Assembly: GCA_910577115.1 (NCBI GenBank)
Contig: CAJTMC010000005.1
Span: forward strand, 1 to 64,000
Source: an uncultured Lachnospiraceae bacterium
Lineage (GTDB): Bacteria; Bacillota; Clostridia; Lachnospirales; Lachnospiraceae
Length of the DNA stretch: 64,000 nucleotides
Reading direction: 5' to 3'
A program made the translations under genes and the position numbers. A model generated the notes under the pieces. The model made no database searches, was not told the origin of the DNA, and worked only from the letters and a program-made list of their open reading frames with translations. Of the stretch, positions 41,910 to 50,263 are shown piece after piece (the stretch's first letter is position 1; every line of letters starts with the position of its first letter).

Positions 41910-42728
41910 TTAAAATTTTAAAATTGCATCCGTCACAAGCCTTGTGAACTTTGCTGCAGCCATATCAGCCGCCTCCTGCACTTCCTTATGTGACAGCGGC
42001 GTCGGATTCATGCCTGCTGCAAGATTACAGATACACGAAATGCCGCAGATTTTCATTCCTGCATGATTTGCCGCAATCGCTTCCACAACCGTACTCATAC
42101 CGACTGCATCTGCAAAATTGGAAAGCATTTTAATTTCCGCCGGTGACTCGTAGCATGGTCCCGTAAGCTGCACATACACGCCCTCCTTCAAATCAATGCC
42201 GTCCTCCTTCGCCGTCGTTCTTATGATATCCTGTAAAGCCTTGTCATAAACATTTGTCATATCCGGAAATCGCGTTCCAAGCTCGTCTAAATTTGCTCCA
42301 ATCAGCGGATTTGGTGCAAAAATCCCGATATGATCCGTCAGCATCATCAAATCACCTGCCTGAAAGCTCTTATTCATACCGCCCGACGCATTTGTCAAAA
42401 ACAGTATTTCCGCCCCCAAAAGCTTCATAAGCCTTGTCGGAAGCACAACATCCGACACCGGATAGCCCTCATAATAATGCACGCGCCCTTTCATACACAC
42501 AACCGGCACTTCACCCACATATCCGAAAATAAACTTACCGGCATGTCCCGGCACTGTTGAAACGGGAAAGCCTTCAATAGCTTTATAATCAATTTCCGTC
42601 ACAATTTTTATACTGTCTGCATAGTTACCAAGCCCCGAGCCAAGCACCAGCGCCACCTTCGGCACAAAGTCCGTTTTTGCGCGTACGCTGTCATAGCAGT
42701 TTTTGAGTTTTTCATATAATTCGTTCAT
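41910..42728 (-). CDS. purine nucleoside phosphorylase (trimeric type)
   Basis: A 272-residue enzyme of the trimeric PNP family (PunA/PupG-like). Key blocks: VLGSGLGNYAD (phosphate loop), PGHAGKFIFGYVG, KGRVHYYEGYP, and LTNASGGMN, TGPCYESPAEI with the catalytic E, and NHAGM. It splits inosine, guanosine and deoxy forms with phosphate to base and (deoxy)ribose-1-phosphate. The gene begins with a strong AGGAGG site and is likely the first gene of the cdd run. No purine riboswitch is evident in the leader. Confidence 0.95.
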   Translation of the reverse strand: MNELYEKLKNCYDSVRAKTDFVPKVALVLGSGLGNYADSIKIVTEIDYKAIEGFPVSTVPGHAGKFIFGYVGEVPVVCMKGRVHYYEGYPVSDVVLPTRLMKLLGAEILFLTNASGGMNKSFQAGDLMMLTDHIGIFAPNPLIGANLDELGTRFPDMTNVYDKALQDIIRTTAKEDGIDLKEGVYVQLTGPCYESPAEIKMLSNFADAVGMSTVVEAIAANHAGMKICGISCICNLAAGMNPTPLSHKEVQEAADMAAAKFTRLVTDAILKF

Positions 42729-43011
42729 GTAACATACCTCCTACTTCATCAAGATATTTCATACTTCTGTCCAAAGCCACGGTAACAGCTTAGTCTTCGG
42801 CCTCCGGTTACAAGCGCCAAGCCATGCAAAGCTGTAACAAACCATGTTCATCTCTGTATTAGTATATCAGAAAATCCGCTTCGTGAATAGGAAAAAACAA
42901 AAAAATCACATTACAAAATGGCTGTCCGTCAGAAAACTGATAGACTTTGCAGCTTAATTATGCTATGCTGAACATGATACAAATTGTATTTCAAAATTAG
43001 GAGGTGGTTTC
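42729..43011. other. divergent intergenic region
   Basis: About 280 nt between PNP and the small plus-strand gene. Both genes' promoters should lie here. A candidate TATGCT element at about 42962 is weak. The GTAACC/GGTTAC-like segments around 42780-42830 can pair but match no riboswitch I know. Confidence 0.35.
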
Positions 43012-43203
43012 ATGCCTAATGATTTAGAAATAGCACAAAAAGCAATCGAAGATTTTGCAAAAGTCCAAAAAAATATGATATTAGCAAAAAAAGAAAATGC
43101 AGTTGAAACATATGCTAATTTAAAAGAAGAATATATTGCGCTGAAAGCATTGTTAATGGTTGCCGGTGTAAATCTTACAGAATTGGACAAGATCAAAGAG
43201 TAG
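43012..43203 (+). CDS. small helical protein, 63 residues
   Basis: Starts MPNDLEIAQKAIEDFAKVQK and is predicted almost wholly helical, with amphipathic heptads and no signal or membrane segment. AGGAGGTGG ends 5 nt before the ATG and a perfect hairpin follows the stop, so it is a real single-gene unit on the plus strand amid minus-strand genes. I know no family. It could be a coiled-coil adaptor, a small regulator or a spore-associated protein, considering spoIVA next door; none is shown. Confidence 0.75.
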   Translation: MPNDLEIAQKAIEDFAKVQKNMILAKKENAVETYANLKEEYIALKALLMVAGVNLTELDKIKE

Positions 43204-43218
43204 AATTGAATAGCAGAA

Positions 43219-43254
43219 AATCAATGCCGCAGCGTAGCAGCCGCGGCATTGATT
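43219..43254. terminator. bidirectional terminator, small protein / spoIVA
   Basis: Perfect 12-bp arms AATCAATGCCGC/GCGGCATTGATT around a 12-nt loop, between the convergent stop codons of the small protein and spoIVA. Confidence 0.85.
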
Positions 43255-43267
43255 TCCGATACAAACC

Positions 43268-44770
43268 CTAAATAATAATACAAACCATTCCGCCATTAGA
43301 ATCATTGACAATCTTCTGCATGGTATCCTGAAGCTTAATCTGGCTTTCCTCGCCAATCATGGAAACCTTACCGGTAATTCCGTCATTGACAAGCTGTTCC
43401 ACGGTCTTTCCGAAAATATTCGTCTCCCATATGCCTTCTTTAGACGTTTCGGCATTTGATATGTAGCTGATCAAATCCTGCGCCTGCTGCTGCGTTCCGA
43501 CAATCGGCGCAATTTCTGTCTCAATATTTGCCTTGATCATATGAATGGACGGACTTTGTGCTTTGATCTTTACGCCGTATTTATTTCCATGCTTTATCAG
43601 GGTAGGATTCTCAAGCGTAATTTCATCGCGCTCCGGCGTCACAACTCCATACCCCTTCTGCCGCACGCTCTCCAAAGCATTCAGTACCTTTTTATACTCC
43701 TTCTTCATATCTGCAAGACTCGCCAAAAGCTGCATCAGCTGATACTCTCCCTTAATGTTCTCCCCTGTCATTGAACTCAAAAGCTCATAATAATACTTCG
43801 TATCACCGTCAAGCAGTAACGATGCCGAACCGTCCGCAATATTGATATTGTCATATTTGCAGCGCTTAATATACTCGCTGTCCTTTTCAAGAAGCGCACA
43901 GACGTCCTTCTCCATAAGGTCGCGCACCGTACGGATATTTTCCATGATTTCCTTGAGTTTCTCTACAATTTCCTTCTTCATCGGATTATCCATTGACATG
44001 ATATCCATCCATTTCGGTGTATAAAATTCCACTGCCGACACTGGAAATTCGTACATCACCTGCTCCAACAGCATCGTGATATCTTCGCGCTTTAGCTGGT
44101 CAATATTAATCGGAATTGCCTTCACCTGATATTTTTTCCCAAGCTCCGCGGCAACGCTTTTCGCTTCTTCACCGTAGGGCTTTGTCGTATTGACAAGGAC
44201 GATAAAGGGCTTCCCGATACGGCTTAACTCCAAAATCGTCTGCTCTTCCGCTTCCCGATAAGCGTTACGCGGTATCTCGCCAAAGCTGCCATCGGTCGTA
44301 ACGACAATTCCGATTGTGGAATGCTCCTGGATGACTTTTCTCGTGCCGATTTCGGCTGCCTGCGTAAACGGAATTTCATTGGGGAACCACGGTGTTTTGA
44401 CAAGCCGTTCCTCATTCTCCTCCATATGCCCTGCCGCGCCTTCCACCATATAGCCAACGCAGTCAATCAGCCGTACCTTCACGTTAATGCCGTCGCTGAT
44501 TTCAATCTCCGCCGCCTCCTTCGGGATAAACTTCGGCTCTGTCGTCGTAATCGTTTTTCCGCCGCTGCTCTGCGGAAGCTCATCTAAGGTTCTCGAACGC
44601 TCATGCTCGTTTTCCATATGCGGAATAACCATTAAATCCATAAAACGTTTGATAAATGTGGACTTTCCTGTTCTGACAGGCCCCACTACCCCCACATAAA
44701 TTTCTCCTCCCGTACGCTGACTGATATCTCTGTATAAATTAAATTCCTGACTTGCATCAAGCTTGCTCAT
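43268..44770 (-). CDS. spoIVA: stage IV sporulation protein A
   Basis: A 500-residue SpoIVA, the ATP-dependent basement-layer protein of the spore coat. It has the P-loop VGVVGPVRTGKST (about 26-38), the TITTTEPKFIP switch block, LIDCVGYMVEGA, and the conserved C-terminal EESQIKLQDTMQKIVND with a hydrophobic end (GGMVCIII) that contacts SpoVM-type membrane anchors. Its presence shows the organism belongs to a sporulating lineage. It has its own terminators on both sides (43219 and 44871), so it is a separate unit, as expected for a sigma-E gene, although the promoter was not located. Confidence 0.97.
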   Translation of the reverse strand: MSKLDASQEFNLYRDISQRTGGEIYVGVVGPVRTGKSTFIKRFMDLMVIPHMENEHERSRTLDELPQSSGGKTITTTEPKFIPKEAAEIEISDGINVKVRLIDCVGYMVEGAAGHMEENEERLVKTPWFPNEIPFTQAAEIGTRKVIQEHSTIGIVVTTDGSFGEIPRNAYREAEEQTILELSRIGKPFIVLVNTTKPYGEEAKSVAAELGKKYQVKAIPINIDQLKREDITMLLEQVMYEFPVSAVEFYTPKWMDIMSMDNPMKKEIVEKLKEIMENIRTVRDLMEKDVCALLEKDSEYIKRCKYDNINIADGSASLLLDGDTKYYYELLSSMTGENIKGEYQLMQLLASLADMKKEYKKVLNALESVRQKGYGVVTPERDEITLENPTLIKHGNKYGVKIKAQSPSIHMIKANIETEIAPIVGTQQQAQDLISYISNAETSKEGIWETNIFGKTVEQLVNDGITGKVSMIGEESQIKLQDTMQKIVNDSNGGMVCIII

Positions 44771-44870
44771 ATTTTCCCCTTTCCTTTTTTCATGACGAAT
44801 ATCATCATGACGATGTTCGCCATAAATACGTTTTGTTTCAATCTAGTTAAGCTTATGCAGGATTGGACAA

Positions 44871-44895
44871 AAAAAGAACCATAACGGTTCTTTTT
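44871..44895. terminator. terminator after the VWA gene
   Basis: AAAAAGAACC/GGTTCTTTTT arms with a 5-nt loop, 28 nt after the VWA stop codon on the minus strand. It separates the VWA/MoxR genes from spoIVA. Confidence 0.85.
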
Positions 44896-44922
44896 CCTCT
44901 GTCAGAAAATTGCAGCCTGCGT

Positions 44923-46125
44923 TTATCGGTTTACCATCAGCTTAACCATTGCCTCGTTCAGCCCCTTCACCGTGAGCTTATACATCGGGAAAATCTCCTT
45001 TACGGCAGTCTCCGCTTCCCTCCACGGCGCTCTTCCCGCCGCCATTTTCGGGTTCATCCAAACAACCTTTTTATAGTGGCGCTTTACCAGCTGCAGCCAC
45101 TGATAGCCGGAAAGACCACCGTTTGGCCCCCTGTAATTTCCGGTATCCGAATACAGTTCCTCCGGAGCCATTGCCGCGTCCCCGACAATAATCACCTTGT
45201 AATCACTGTCCGCATTGCGAAAAAGCCACTCCGTGTCAATCCAGTCGCCGTTTTCGCACTCCGGCGTCTTATACAGTTTGGAATAGATGCAATTATGAAA
45301 ATAATAAACCTTGACGTCCTTAAAATGGTTGGACTTATTAACCGACTGGAACAAGTCATTCATCAGCCTTGTATAAGGAATCATCGTGCCGCCCGAATCC
45401 ATCAAAAGCATCAGCTTTACGGCGTTCTTTCTCGGACGCATCATTTCGATTTGCAGGTACCCGCCGTTGTTGCAGGTCTTGTCAATCGTCGTGTCGATGT
45501 CAAGCTCTGTCTTTGGAATGTCAAGCTTTGTGGAAAACTGGCGAAGACGCCGCAGCGCCATTTGGAACTGCCGATTGTCAATCACCTTGTCATCGCGGAA
45601 ATCCTTGTATTTTCGCGCGCCGATTACAGCAAACGCCGACTGATAGCCTGTCGCGCCGCCCACACGCACGCCGCCCACATTTCCGCCCGTATTTCCAAAC
45701 TGTGTCTTTCCCATTGTTCCAATCCAAAAATTACCGCCGTTGTGCTCCTCGTTTTGGTCCTTGAGACGCTCCTTAAACTTCTCCTCCACGTCGTCCTTAT
45801 CCACATGGATTTCCTCAATCTGATTGAGCCAGTGCTTTTCCTCCTCGTGGAGCAGCTCGCTCATCTCGGGCTTATCAAGCCATGCAAGCATGTTTTTGCC
45901 GATTTCATTCTCGCTCATAATGCCTTTAAAGCACTCCTCAAACGCCATATCAAATTTATCAAATTCCGTCTCACTTTTGACCAAAATCATTCTTGCCACA
46001 TAGTAAAACTGTGTAAGCGAGCTTTCGCAAAGCCCCTTATCGAGCGCGTCCTGAAGCGTCAGCCACTCGCTGAGCGTCACATCAAGCCCCTTATTTTTTA
46101 AAGTATAGAAAAATTTTGAAAACAT
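44923..46125 (-). CDS. VWA-domain protein paired with MoxR ATPase
   Basis: A 400-residue protein whose C-terminal half is a von Willebrand A domain. The MIDAS motif reads D-S-G-G-T (243-247, in LLMDSGGTM), altered from DxSxS, and GDAAM holds a later metal-binding D. The N-terminal half is helical with an Asn/Gly-rich middle (about 128-160). MoxR ATPases with VWA partners act as metal- or cofactor-insertion chaperones in studied cases (CoxE/CoxD, RavA/ViaA). The MoxR gene is 67 nt upstream. The target here is unknown. Confidence 0.85.
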   Translation of the reverse strand: MFSKFFYTLKNKGLDVTLSEWLTLQDALDKGLCESSLTQFYYVARMILVKSETEFDKFDMAFEECFKGIMSENEIGKNMLAWLDKPEMSELLHEEEKHWLNQIEEIHVDKDDVEEKFKERLKDQNEEHNGGNFWIGTMGKTQFGNTGGNVGGVRVGGATGYQSAFAVIGARKYKDFRDDKVIDNRQFQMALRRLRQFSTKLDIPKTELDIDTTIDKTCNNGGYLQIEMMRPRKNAVKLMLLMDSGGTMIPYTRLMNDLFQSVNKSNHFKDVKVYYFHNCIYSKLYKTPECENGDWIDTEWLFRNADSDYKVIIVGDAAMAPEELYSDTGNYRGPNGGLSGYQWLQLVKRHYKKVVWMNPKMAAGRAPWREAETAVKEIFPMYKLTVKGLNEAMVKLMVNR

Positions 46126-46192
46126 TCGCGTCCCTCTAATTAAACAGATATCAAATCAGCACATTTCTGATACGAATTTTCTATATGAAAGC

Positions 46193-47011
46193 TTAAATAT
46201 TTTTCATATTTTTAACGGTTGCCAAATCCTCGTCCTTCTTTACGACAACACCCACAAACGGAAGCCTTTCGCGCAGCGTATCCGCGGGAATTCCTCCGAT
46301 TTGAAGCGCATTAATCCAGTCAATCAGCTCCGAAGTGCTCGGCTTCTTACGAATATCGCGCTGCGCACGAATATCATAAAACACCTGCATTGCATTGCGC
46401 ATCAGGTTTTCTTCCACATCCGGATAATGTGTCCTGATAATCTCCTCCATAAGCGCCTCGTCGGGAAAATCAATATAGTGGAAAATACATCTTCTCAAAA
46501 ATGCGTCCGGCAGTTCCTTTTCCGCGTTTGAGGTAATAATCACAATCGGTCTGTGCTTTGCCTTGACCGTGCGCTTTGTCTCATGGATATAAAACTCCAT
46601 TTGATCAAGCTCCCACAGAAGGTCATTCGGAAACTCCAAATCCGCCTTGTCAATCTCGTCAATCAAAAGCACCACCTGCTCATCGCTCTCAAACGCTTCC
46701 CCAAGCTTTCCAAGCTTGATATATCTTGCGATATCGTCAACGCCCTCCTCGCCAAACTGTCCGTCATATAACCGCTGGATTGTATCATACATATACAAGC
46801 CGTCCTGCGCCTTTGTCGTTGACTTTACGTTCCATATAATCAATCGCTTTCCAAGGGAATTTGCAACTGCCTGTGCAAGCATCGTCTTGCCCGTTCCCGG
46901 CTCTCCCTTGATTAAAAGAGGCTTTTTTAACGCAATTGCTACATTGACGCTTGCCAAAAGCTCCTCGCTTGCCACATAATCCTGCGTACTGCTAAACGCT
47001 GTATTTTCCAT
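46193..47011 (-). CDS. MoxR-type AAA+ ATPase
   Basis: A 272-residue AAA+ ATPase. Walker A GEPGTGKTML (about 35-44), Walker B VVLLIDEIDKADLEFPNDLL, sensor 1 IVITSNAEKELPDAF and RRCIFHYIDFP (arginine finger) are all intact. MoxR proteins remodel a complex together with VWA partners; the one here is the next gene. The ATG at 47011 is preferred but a second, four codons earlier, is only 2-3 nt from AGAAAGG; the choice is uncertain. The pair lies between gpsA and spoIVA. Confidence 0.92.
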   Translation of the reverse strand: MENTAFSSTQDYVASEELLASVNVAIALKKPLLIKGEPGTGKTMLAQAVANSLGKRLIIWNVKSTTKAQDGLYMYDTIQRLYDGQFGEEGVDDIARYIKLGKLGEAFESDEQVVLLIDEIDKADLEFPNDLLWELDQMEFYIHETKRTVKAKHRPIVIITSNAEKELPDAFLRRCIFHYIDFPDEALMEEIIRTHYPDVEENLMRNAMQVFYDIRAQRDIRKKPSTSELIDWINALQIGGIPADTLRERLPFVGVVVKKDEDLATVKNMKNI

Positions 47012-47032
47012 TTTGATAACCATACCTTTCTC

Positions 47033-48049
47033 TTATTCATTCCATTCTGCATCGCCAATTAATTCTATTTTCTTGTCCCGAAGCATTAAGTCCTTAACTG
47101 CCTCAGCGGCATTCTTTTTGTGAAAGAGCACTTCATTGACCTGCTCGATAATCGGAAGCTCCACATCATACTTCTTTGCAAGTCCCATCGCAGCTTTTGC
47201 CGAGAAGACACCCTCTACCACCATGTTAACCTCGTCCATTGCCTCCTCCATTGTCTTGCCCTTTCCAATGAGAATTCCTGCACGCCGGTTCCTGCTATGC
47301 ATACTTGCACAGGTAACAATCAAATCGCCGATACCGGAAAGACCACAAAAAGTCTCAAATTTTCCGCCCATTGCAATGCCAAGCCTTGCGATTTCGGCAA
47401 TACCGCGCGTAATTAATGCTGCCTTCGTATTATCACCGTATCCAAGTCCGTCCGCAATACCGGCTGCAAGCGCAACGACATTTTTTAACGCTGCGCCAAG
47501 CTCAATGCCAAGCACATCAGGACTTGTATAAACGCGGAACACATCACTCATAAACACGTTTTGGATATACTCGGCTGTTTTCTTTGTCCCTGCACCCACC
47601 ACAATCGTTGTGGGAATGCCTCTTCCGACCTCCTCCGCATGGGACGGGCCTGACAGCACAGCGACATCAGCCTGCGGAATCTCGTCCTCAATAACCTGTG
47701 AAAGCGTCATAAGTGTTGTTTCCTCAATTCCCTTTGCCACATTCACAATAATCTGATTCACAGCCGCGTATTCCTTCATAAGATGTGCCGTGCTCCTTGT
47801 AAACGACGACGGAACTGCAAGTACAAGGATGTCCTTTCCCTCCATTGCCTGCGCAAGGCTTGTCGTAAAGCACATCTCTTCGGAAAGCTTTACTCCCGGC
47901 AGCTTCTCCTTCTGCTCATGTTCGCGGTTTAACATTTCGATTTCCTTTTCCAATGCTGACCATATCGTGATACTGTGCCCGTTGTTGTGCAGAAGCACAG
48001 ATAATGCAATTCCCCAGCTTCCCGCACCGATGATCCCTATTTTCGCCAT
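47033..48049 (-). CDS. gpsA: NAD(P)H-dependent glycerol-3-phosphate dehydrogenase
   Basis: A 338-residue GpsA. It has the Rossmann motif GIIGAGSWGIALSVLLHNNG, the substrate loop VNVAKGIE, VLSGPSHAEEVGRG and NVVALAAGIADGLGYG with the catalytic lysine K (in ALKNV). It reduces dihydroxyacetone phosphate to sn-glycerol-3-phosphate for phospholipid synthesis. It begins 3 nt after plsY, so the two sequential steps are coupled. Confidence 0.97.
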   Translation of the reverse strand: MAKIGIIGAGSWGIALSVLLHNNGHSITIWSALEKEIEMLNREHEQKEKLPGVKLSEEMCFTTSLAQAMEGKDILVLAVPSSFTRSTAHLMKEYAAVNQIIVNVAKGIEETTLMTLSQVIEDEIPQADVAVLSGPSHAEEVGRGIPTTIVVGAGTKKTAEYIQNVFMSDVFRVYTSPDVLGIELGAALKNVVALAAGIADGLGYGDNTKAALITRGIAEIARLGIAMGGKFETFCGLSGIGDLIVTCASMHSRNRRAGILIGKGKTMEEAMDEVNMVVEGVFSAKAAMGLAKKYDVELPIIEQVNEVLFHKKNAAEAVKDLMLRDKKIELIGDAEWNE

Positions 48050-48052
48050 TTT

Positions 48053-48721
48053 TTAATCATGTTCCTTTCTCAGCTTACTTTTCATTTTTTTCGTTAAATA
48101 TGTCTTGCGTTCCTCCTTGTGCAACAGCCGTTTTATGTTTGCCCTGTGTTCCCAAAATGCAAGGACAGCCATAAGCGCAGTCACAATATAAAGCTCATTC
48201 AATGCCAACTGGGACATTCCAAATACGCCCAACTGTCCAAACACAATGATTTCCGTGACAAGCAGTAATTCACCCACTAACGAGCCAAGCGATACATAAT
48301 GCGTGATAAAAAATATGGTAAAGAATACAATCGCCTGCGGCAGCAGCAGATACGGATGAAAAAAGAACACAATTCCCACCATGCATGCAATCCCTTTTCC
48401 GCCCTTAAATCCTAAATAAAACGGAAAATTATGTCCCAGCGTGCTGCCTGCTGCGGTATACATTGCCAAAAGATACAAAATATCCCCATACTGCTCCCGA
48501 AACAAAAGCCTTACAAGCACAATCGCAAGCCCCGTCTTTAACATATCGCAAAGCAGCACAACCGCGCCCGCCTTTTTTCCCAAGACGCGCAGCGAGTTTG
48601 TCGTGCCGGCATTTCCGCTCCCGTATTTTCTGATATCAATTCCATGCAGTCTTCCGTAAATATATGAAGTCTGGAAGCAGCCAAACACATAACCGATTAA
48701 TAAACATACCAAACGTATCAT
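48053..48721 (-). CDS. plsY: glycerol-3-phosphate acyltransferase PlsY
   Basis: A 222-residue membrane enzyme with about five helices. The PlsY motif 1 KYGSGNAGTTNSLRVLGKK, motif 2 GHNFPFYLGFKGGKGIA and the third motif around ITHYVSLGSL are recognisable. It acylates glycerol-3-phosphate using acyl-phosphate. I use the ATG at 48721 as the protein should begin directly at its first helix; a longer frame has no ribosome binding site. The C-terminus has a charged tail of about 30 residues beyond the family core. Confidence 0.95.
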   Translation of the reverse strand: MIRLVCLLIGYVFGCFQTSYIYGRLHGIDIRKYGSGNAGTTNSLRVLGKKAGAVVLLCDMLKTGLAIVLVRLLFREQYGDILYLLAMYTAAGSTLGHNFPFYLGFKGGKGIACMVGIVFFFHPYLLLPQAIVFFTIFFITHYVSLGSLVGELLLVTEIIVFGQLGVFGMSQLALNELYIVTALMAVLAFWEHRANIKRLLHKEERKTYLTKKMKSKLRKEHD

Positions 48722-48741
48722 AAAAAATCTCCCTTTTCCAT

Positions 48742-48772
48742 ACAGCCTGCAAATTCCTGACAGCAAAAAGCG
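48742..48772. repeat. leader repeat copy 2 (CTGCAAATTCCTGA)
   Basis: Nearly identical to 37356-37385 and at the same distance (about 20 nt) from a start codon, here plsY. It also overlaps the der-plsY gap. Read on the minus strand it contains GCTGTCAGGAATTTGCAG. Confidence 0.6.
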
Positions 48773-48776
48773 TACA

Positions 48777-50114
48777 TTATCTGTCGTCCTTTCGCTCTCT
48801 GATGATAAATTTCAGCGGCGTTCCCTTAAAACCGAATGTCTCCCTGATTTTATTCTCAAGGTACCGGGTGTATGAAAAGTGCATCAGCTCCTTGTCATTG
48901 ACAAAAACAACAAACGTCGGCGGTTTGACACCTGCCTGCGTCGTATAATAAATCTTCAGCCGCTTGCCTTTGTCGGAAGGCGGCTGCTGAAGCGCCACTG
49001 CCTCCGTAACAATTTCGTTGACTACGCCGGTCGATATGCGCAGCGACTGATTTTCAATGACCATATCAATAGTTTCAAACAACTTTCCGATTCTCTGGCC
49101 TGTAACTGCCGAAATAAAAACAATCTCCGCGTACGTCATAAAAGAAAGCGTATTGCGCACCTTCTCCGTAAAACGGTAAATCGTCTTGTCGTCCTTCTCA
49201 ATCGCATCCCACTTGTTTACCGCCACGATAATGCCTTTCCCTCTGTCATGGGCAATGCCTGCAATCTTGGCGTCCTGTTCTGTCACGCCCTCCGTCGCGT
49301 CAATCATTAAAATGATCACGTCAGCGCGCTCTACCGCGCTGACTGTACGGATAATCATAAAGCGTTCCAAATCTTCCTTAATTTTATTCTTTCTGCGCAG
49401 ACCTGCCGTATCAATAAATACGTACTCTCTGCCGTTATACTTGATTTCCGTATCAATCGCGTCTCTTGTCGTGCCGGCGATTTCGGATACAATCACCCTG
49501 TTCTCTCCTGTAATCTTGTTGATAATCGAAGATTTTCCCACATTGGGCTTTCCAACGATTGCAACGCGAGGCCTGTCGTCCTCTTCTGCGTCAATCGCCT
49601 CCTTGTCAAACAAATCGGTCACGGCGTCAAGCATCTCTCCAAATCCCAGTTTGTTTGCCGCAGAAACCGCATGCGGCTCACCGATGCCCAAATTGTAGAA
49701 TTCGTAGACGTCCGCCTCATACTTTGCAAAGCTGTCTACCTTGTTTACCACAAGCACCACCGGCTTACGGCTGCGTCTTAGCATGTCCGCTACCTTTGCG
49801 TCAGCGTCCACAAGTCCCTGTTTCACATCAACGATAAAAACAATCACATCTGCCGTATCAATCGCAATCTGTGCCTGCTCGCGCATCTGTGAAAGTATAA
49901 TGTCCTTACTGTCTGGCTCGATTCCGCCTGTATCAATCAACGTAAAGTTCCAATTGAGCCAGCTGACGTCCGCATAAATCCTGTCCCTTGTAATGCCGGG
50001 CGTATCCTTGACAATTGAAATTTTTTCACCTGCAAGCGCATTAAACAAGGTGGATTTTCCTACATTGGGCCGTCCAACCACAGCGACAATCGGTTTCTTA
50101 CTGCTTTTTTCCAT
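48777..50114 (-). CDS. der: ribosome-assembly GTPase Der (EngA)
   Basis: A 445-residue double GTPase. The two G1 motifs are GRPNVGKST and GKPNVGKSS, with the G4 motifs NKVD and NKWD, followed by the C-terminal KH-like domain (about 350-440). It is essential for assembly of the 50S ribosomal subunit. The ATG at 50114 follows GGAGCA. Order DUF512-der-plsY-gpsA is a common clostridial arrangement. Confidence 0.97.
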   Translation of the reverse strand: MEKSSKKPIVAVVGRPNVGKSTLFNALAGEKISIVKDTPGITRDRIYADVSWLNWNFTLIDTGGIEPDSKDIILSQMREQAQIAIDTADVIVFIVDVKQGLVDADAKVADMLRRSRKPVVLVVNKVDSFAKYEADVYEFYNLGIGEPHAVSAANKLGFGEMLDAVTDLFDKEAIDAEEDDRPRVAIVGKPNVGKSSIINKITGENRVIVSEIAGTTRDAIDTEIKYNGREYVFIDTAGLRRKNKIKEDLERFMIIRTVSAVERADVIILMIDATEGVTEQDAKIAGIAHDRGKGIIVAVNKWDAIEKDDKTIYRFTEKVRNTLSFMTYAEIVFISAVTGQRIGKLFETIDMVIENQSLRISTGVVNEIVTEAVALQQPPSDKGKRLKIYYTTQAGVKPPTFVVFVNDKELMHFSYTRYLENKIRETFGFKGTPLKFIIRERKDDR

Positions 50115-50172
50115 TCTATATGCTCCATTTCTCAATATGAAAATAAAATCTTAGCAACAGCACTGCGCGTAC

Positions 50173-50203
50173 ATGCGTCATGCAGCGTGCTGCATGTGTG
50201 CAT
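50173..50203. repeat. hairpin between DUF512 gene and der
   Basis: ATGCAG-CGTG-CTGCAT inner stem inside an outer ATGC/GCAT stem. No T run follows. It may limit read-through or stabilise the transcript between the two genes. Confidence 0.45.
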
Positions 50204-50263
50204 CCTATACTTATGCCCATTTTCATGGTATGTTTGTGTCGGGGGCGGCATGGCACAAGTATT

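Noticed and set aside
42729..42860. possible purine riboswitch before purine nucleoside phosphorylase
   Set aside because: No conserved loop or junction nucleotides of purine or PRPP riboswitches could be seen; only weak pairings.
44863..46101. 412-codon open frame on the plus strand
   Set aside because: It lies exactly antisense to the VWA gene, is rich in His, Arg, Leu and Cys as shadow frames are, and has no ribosome binding site.
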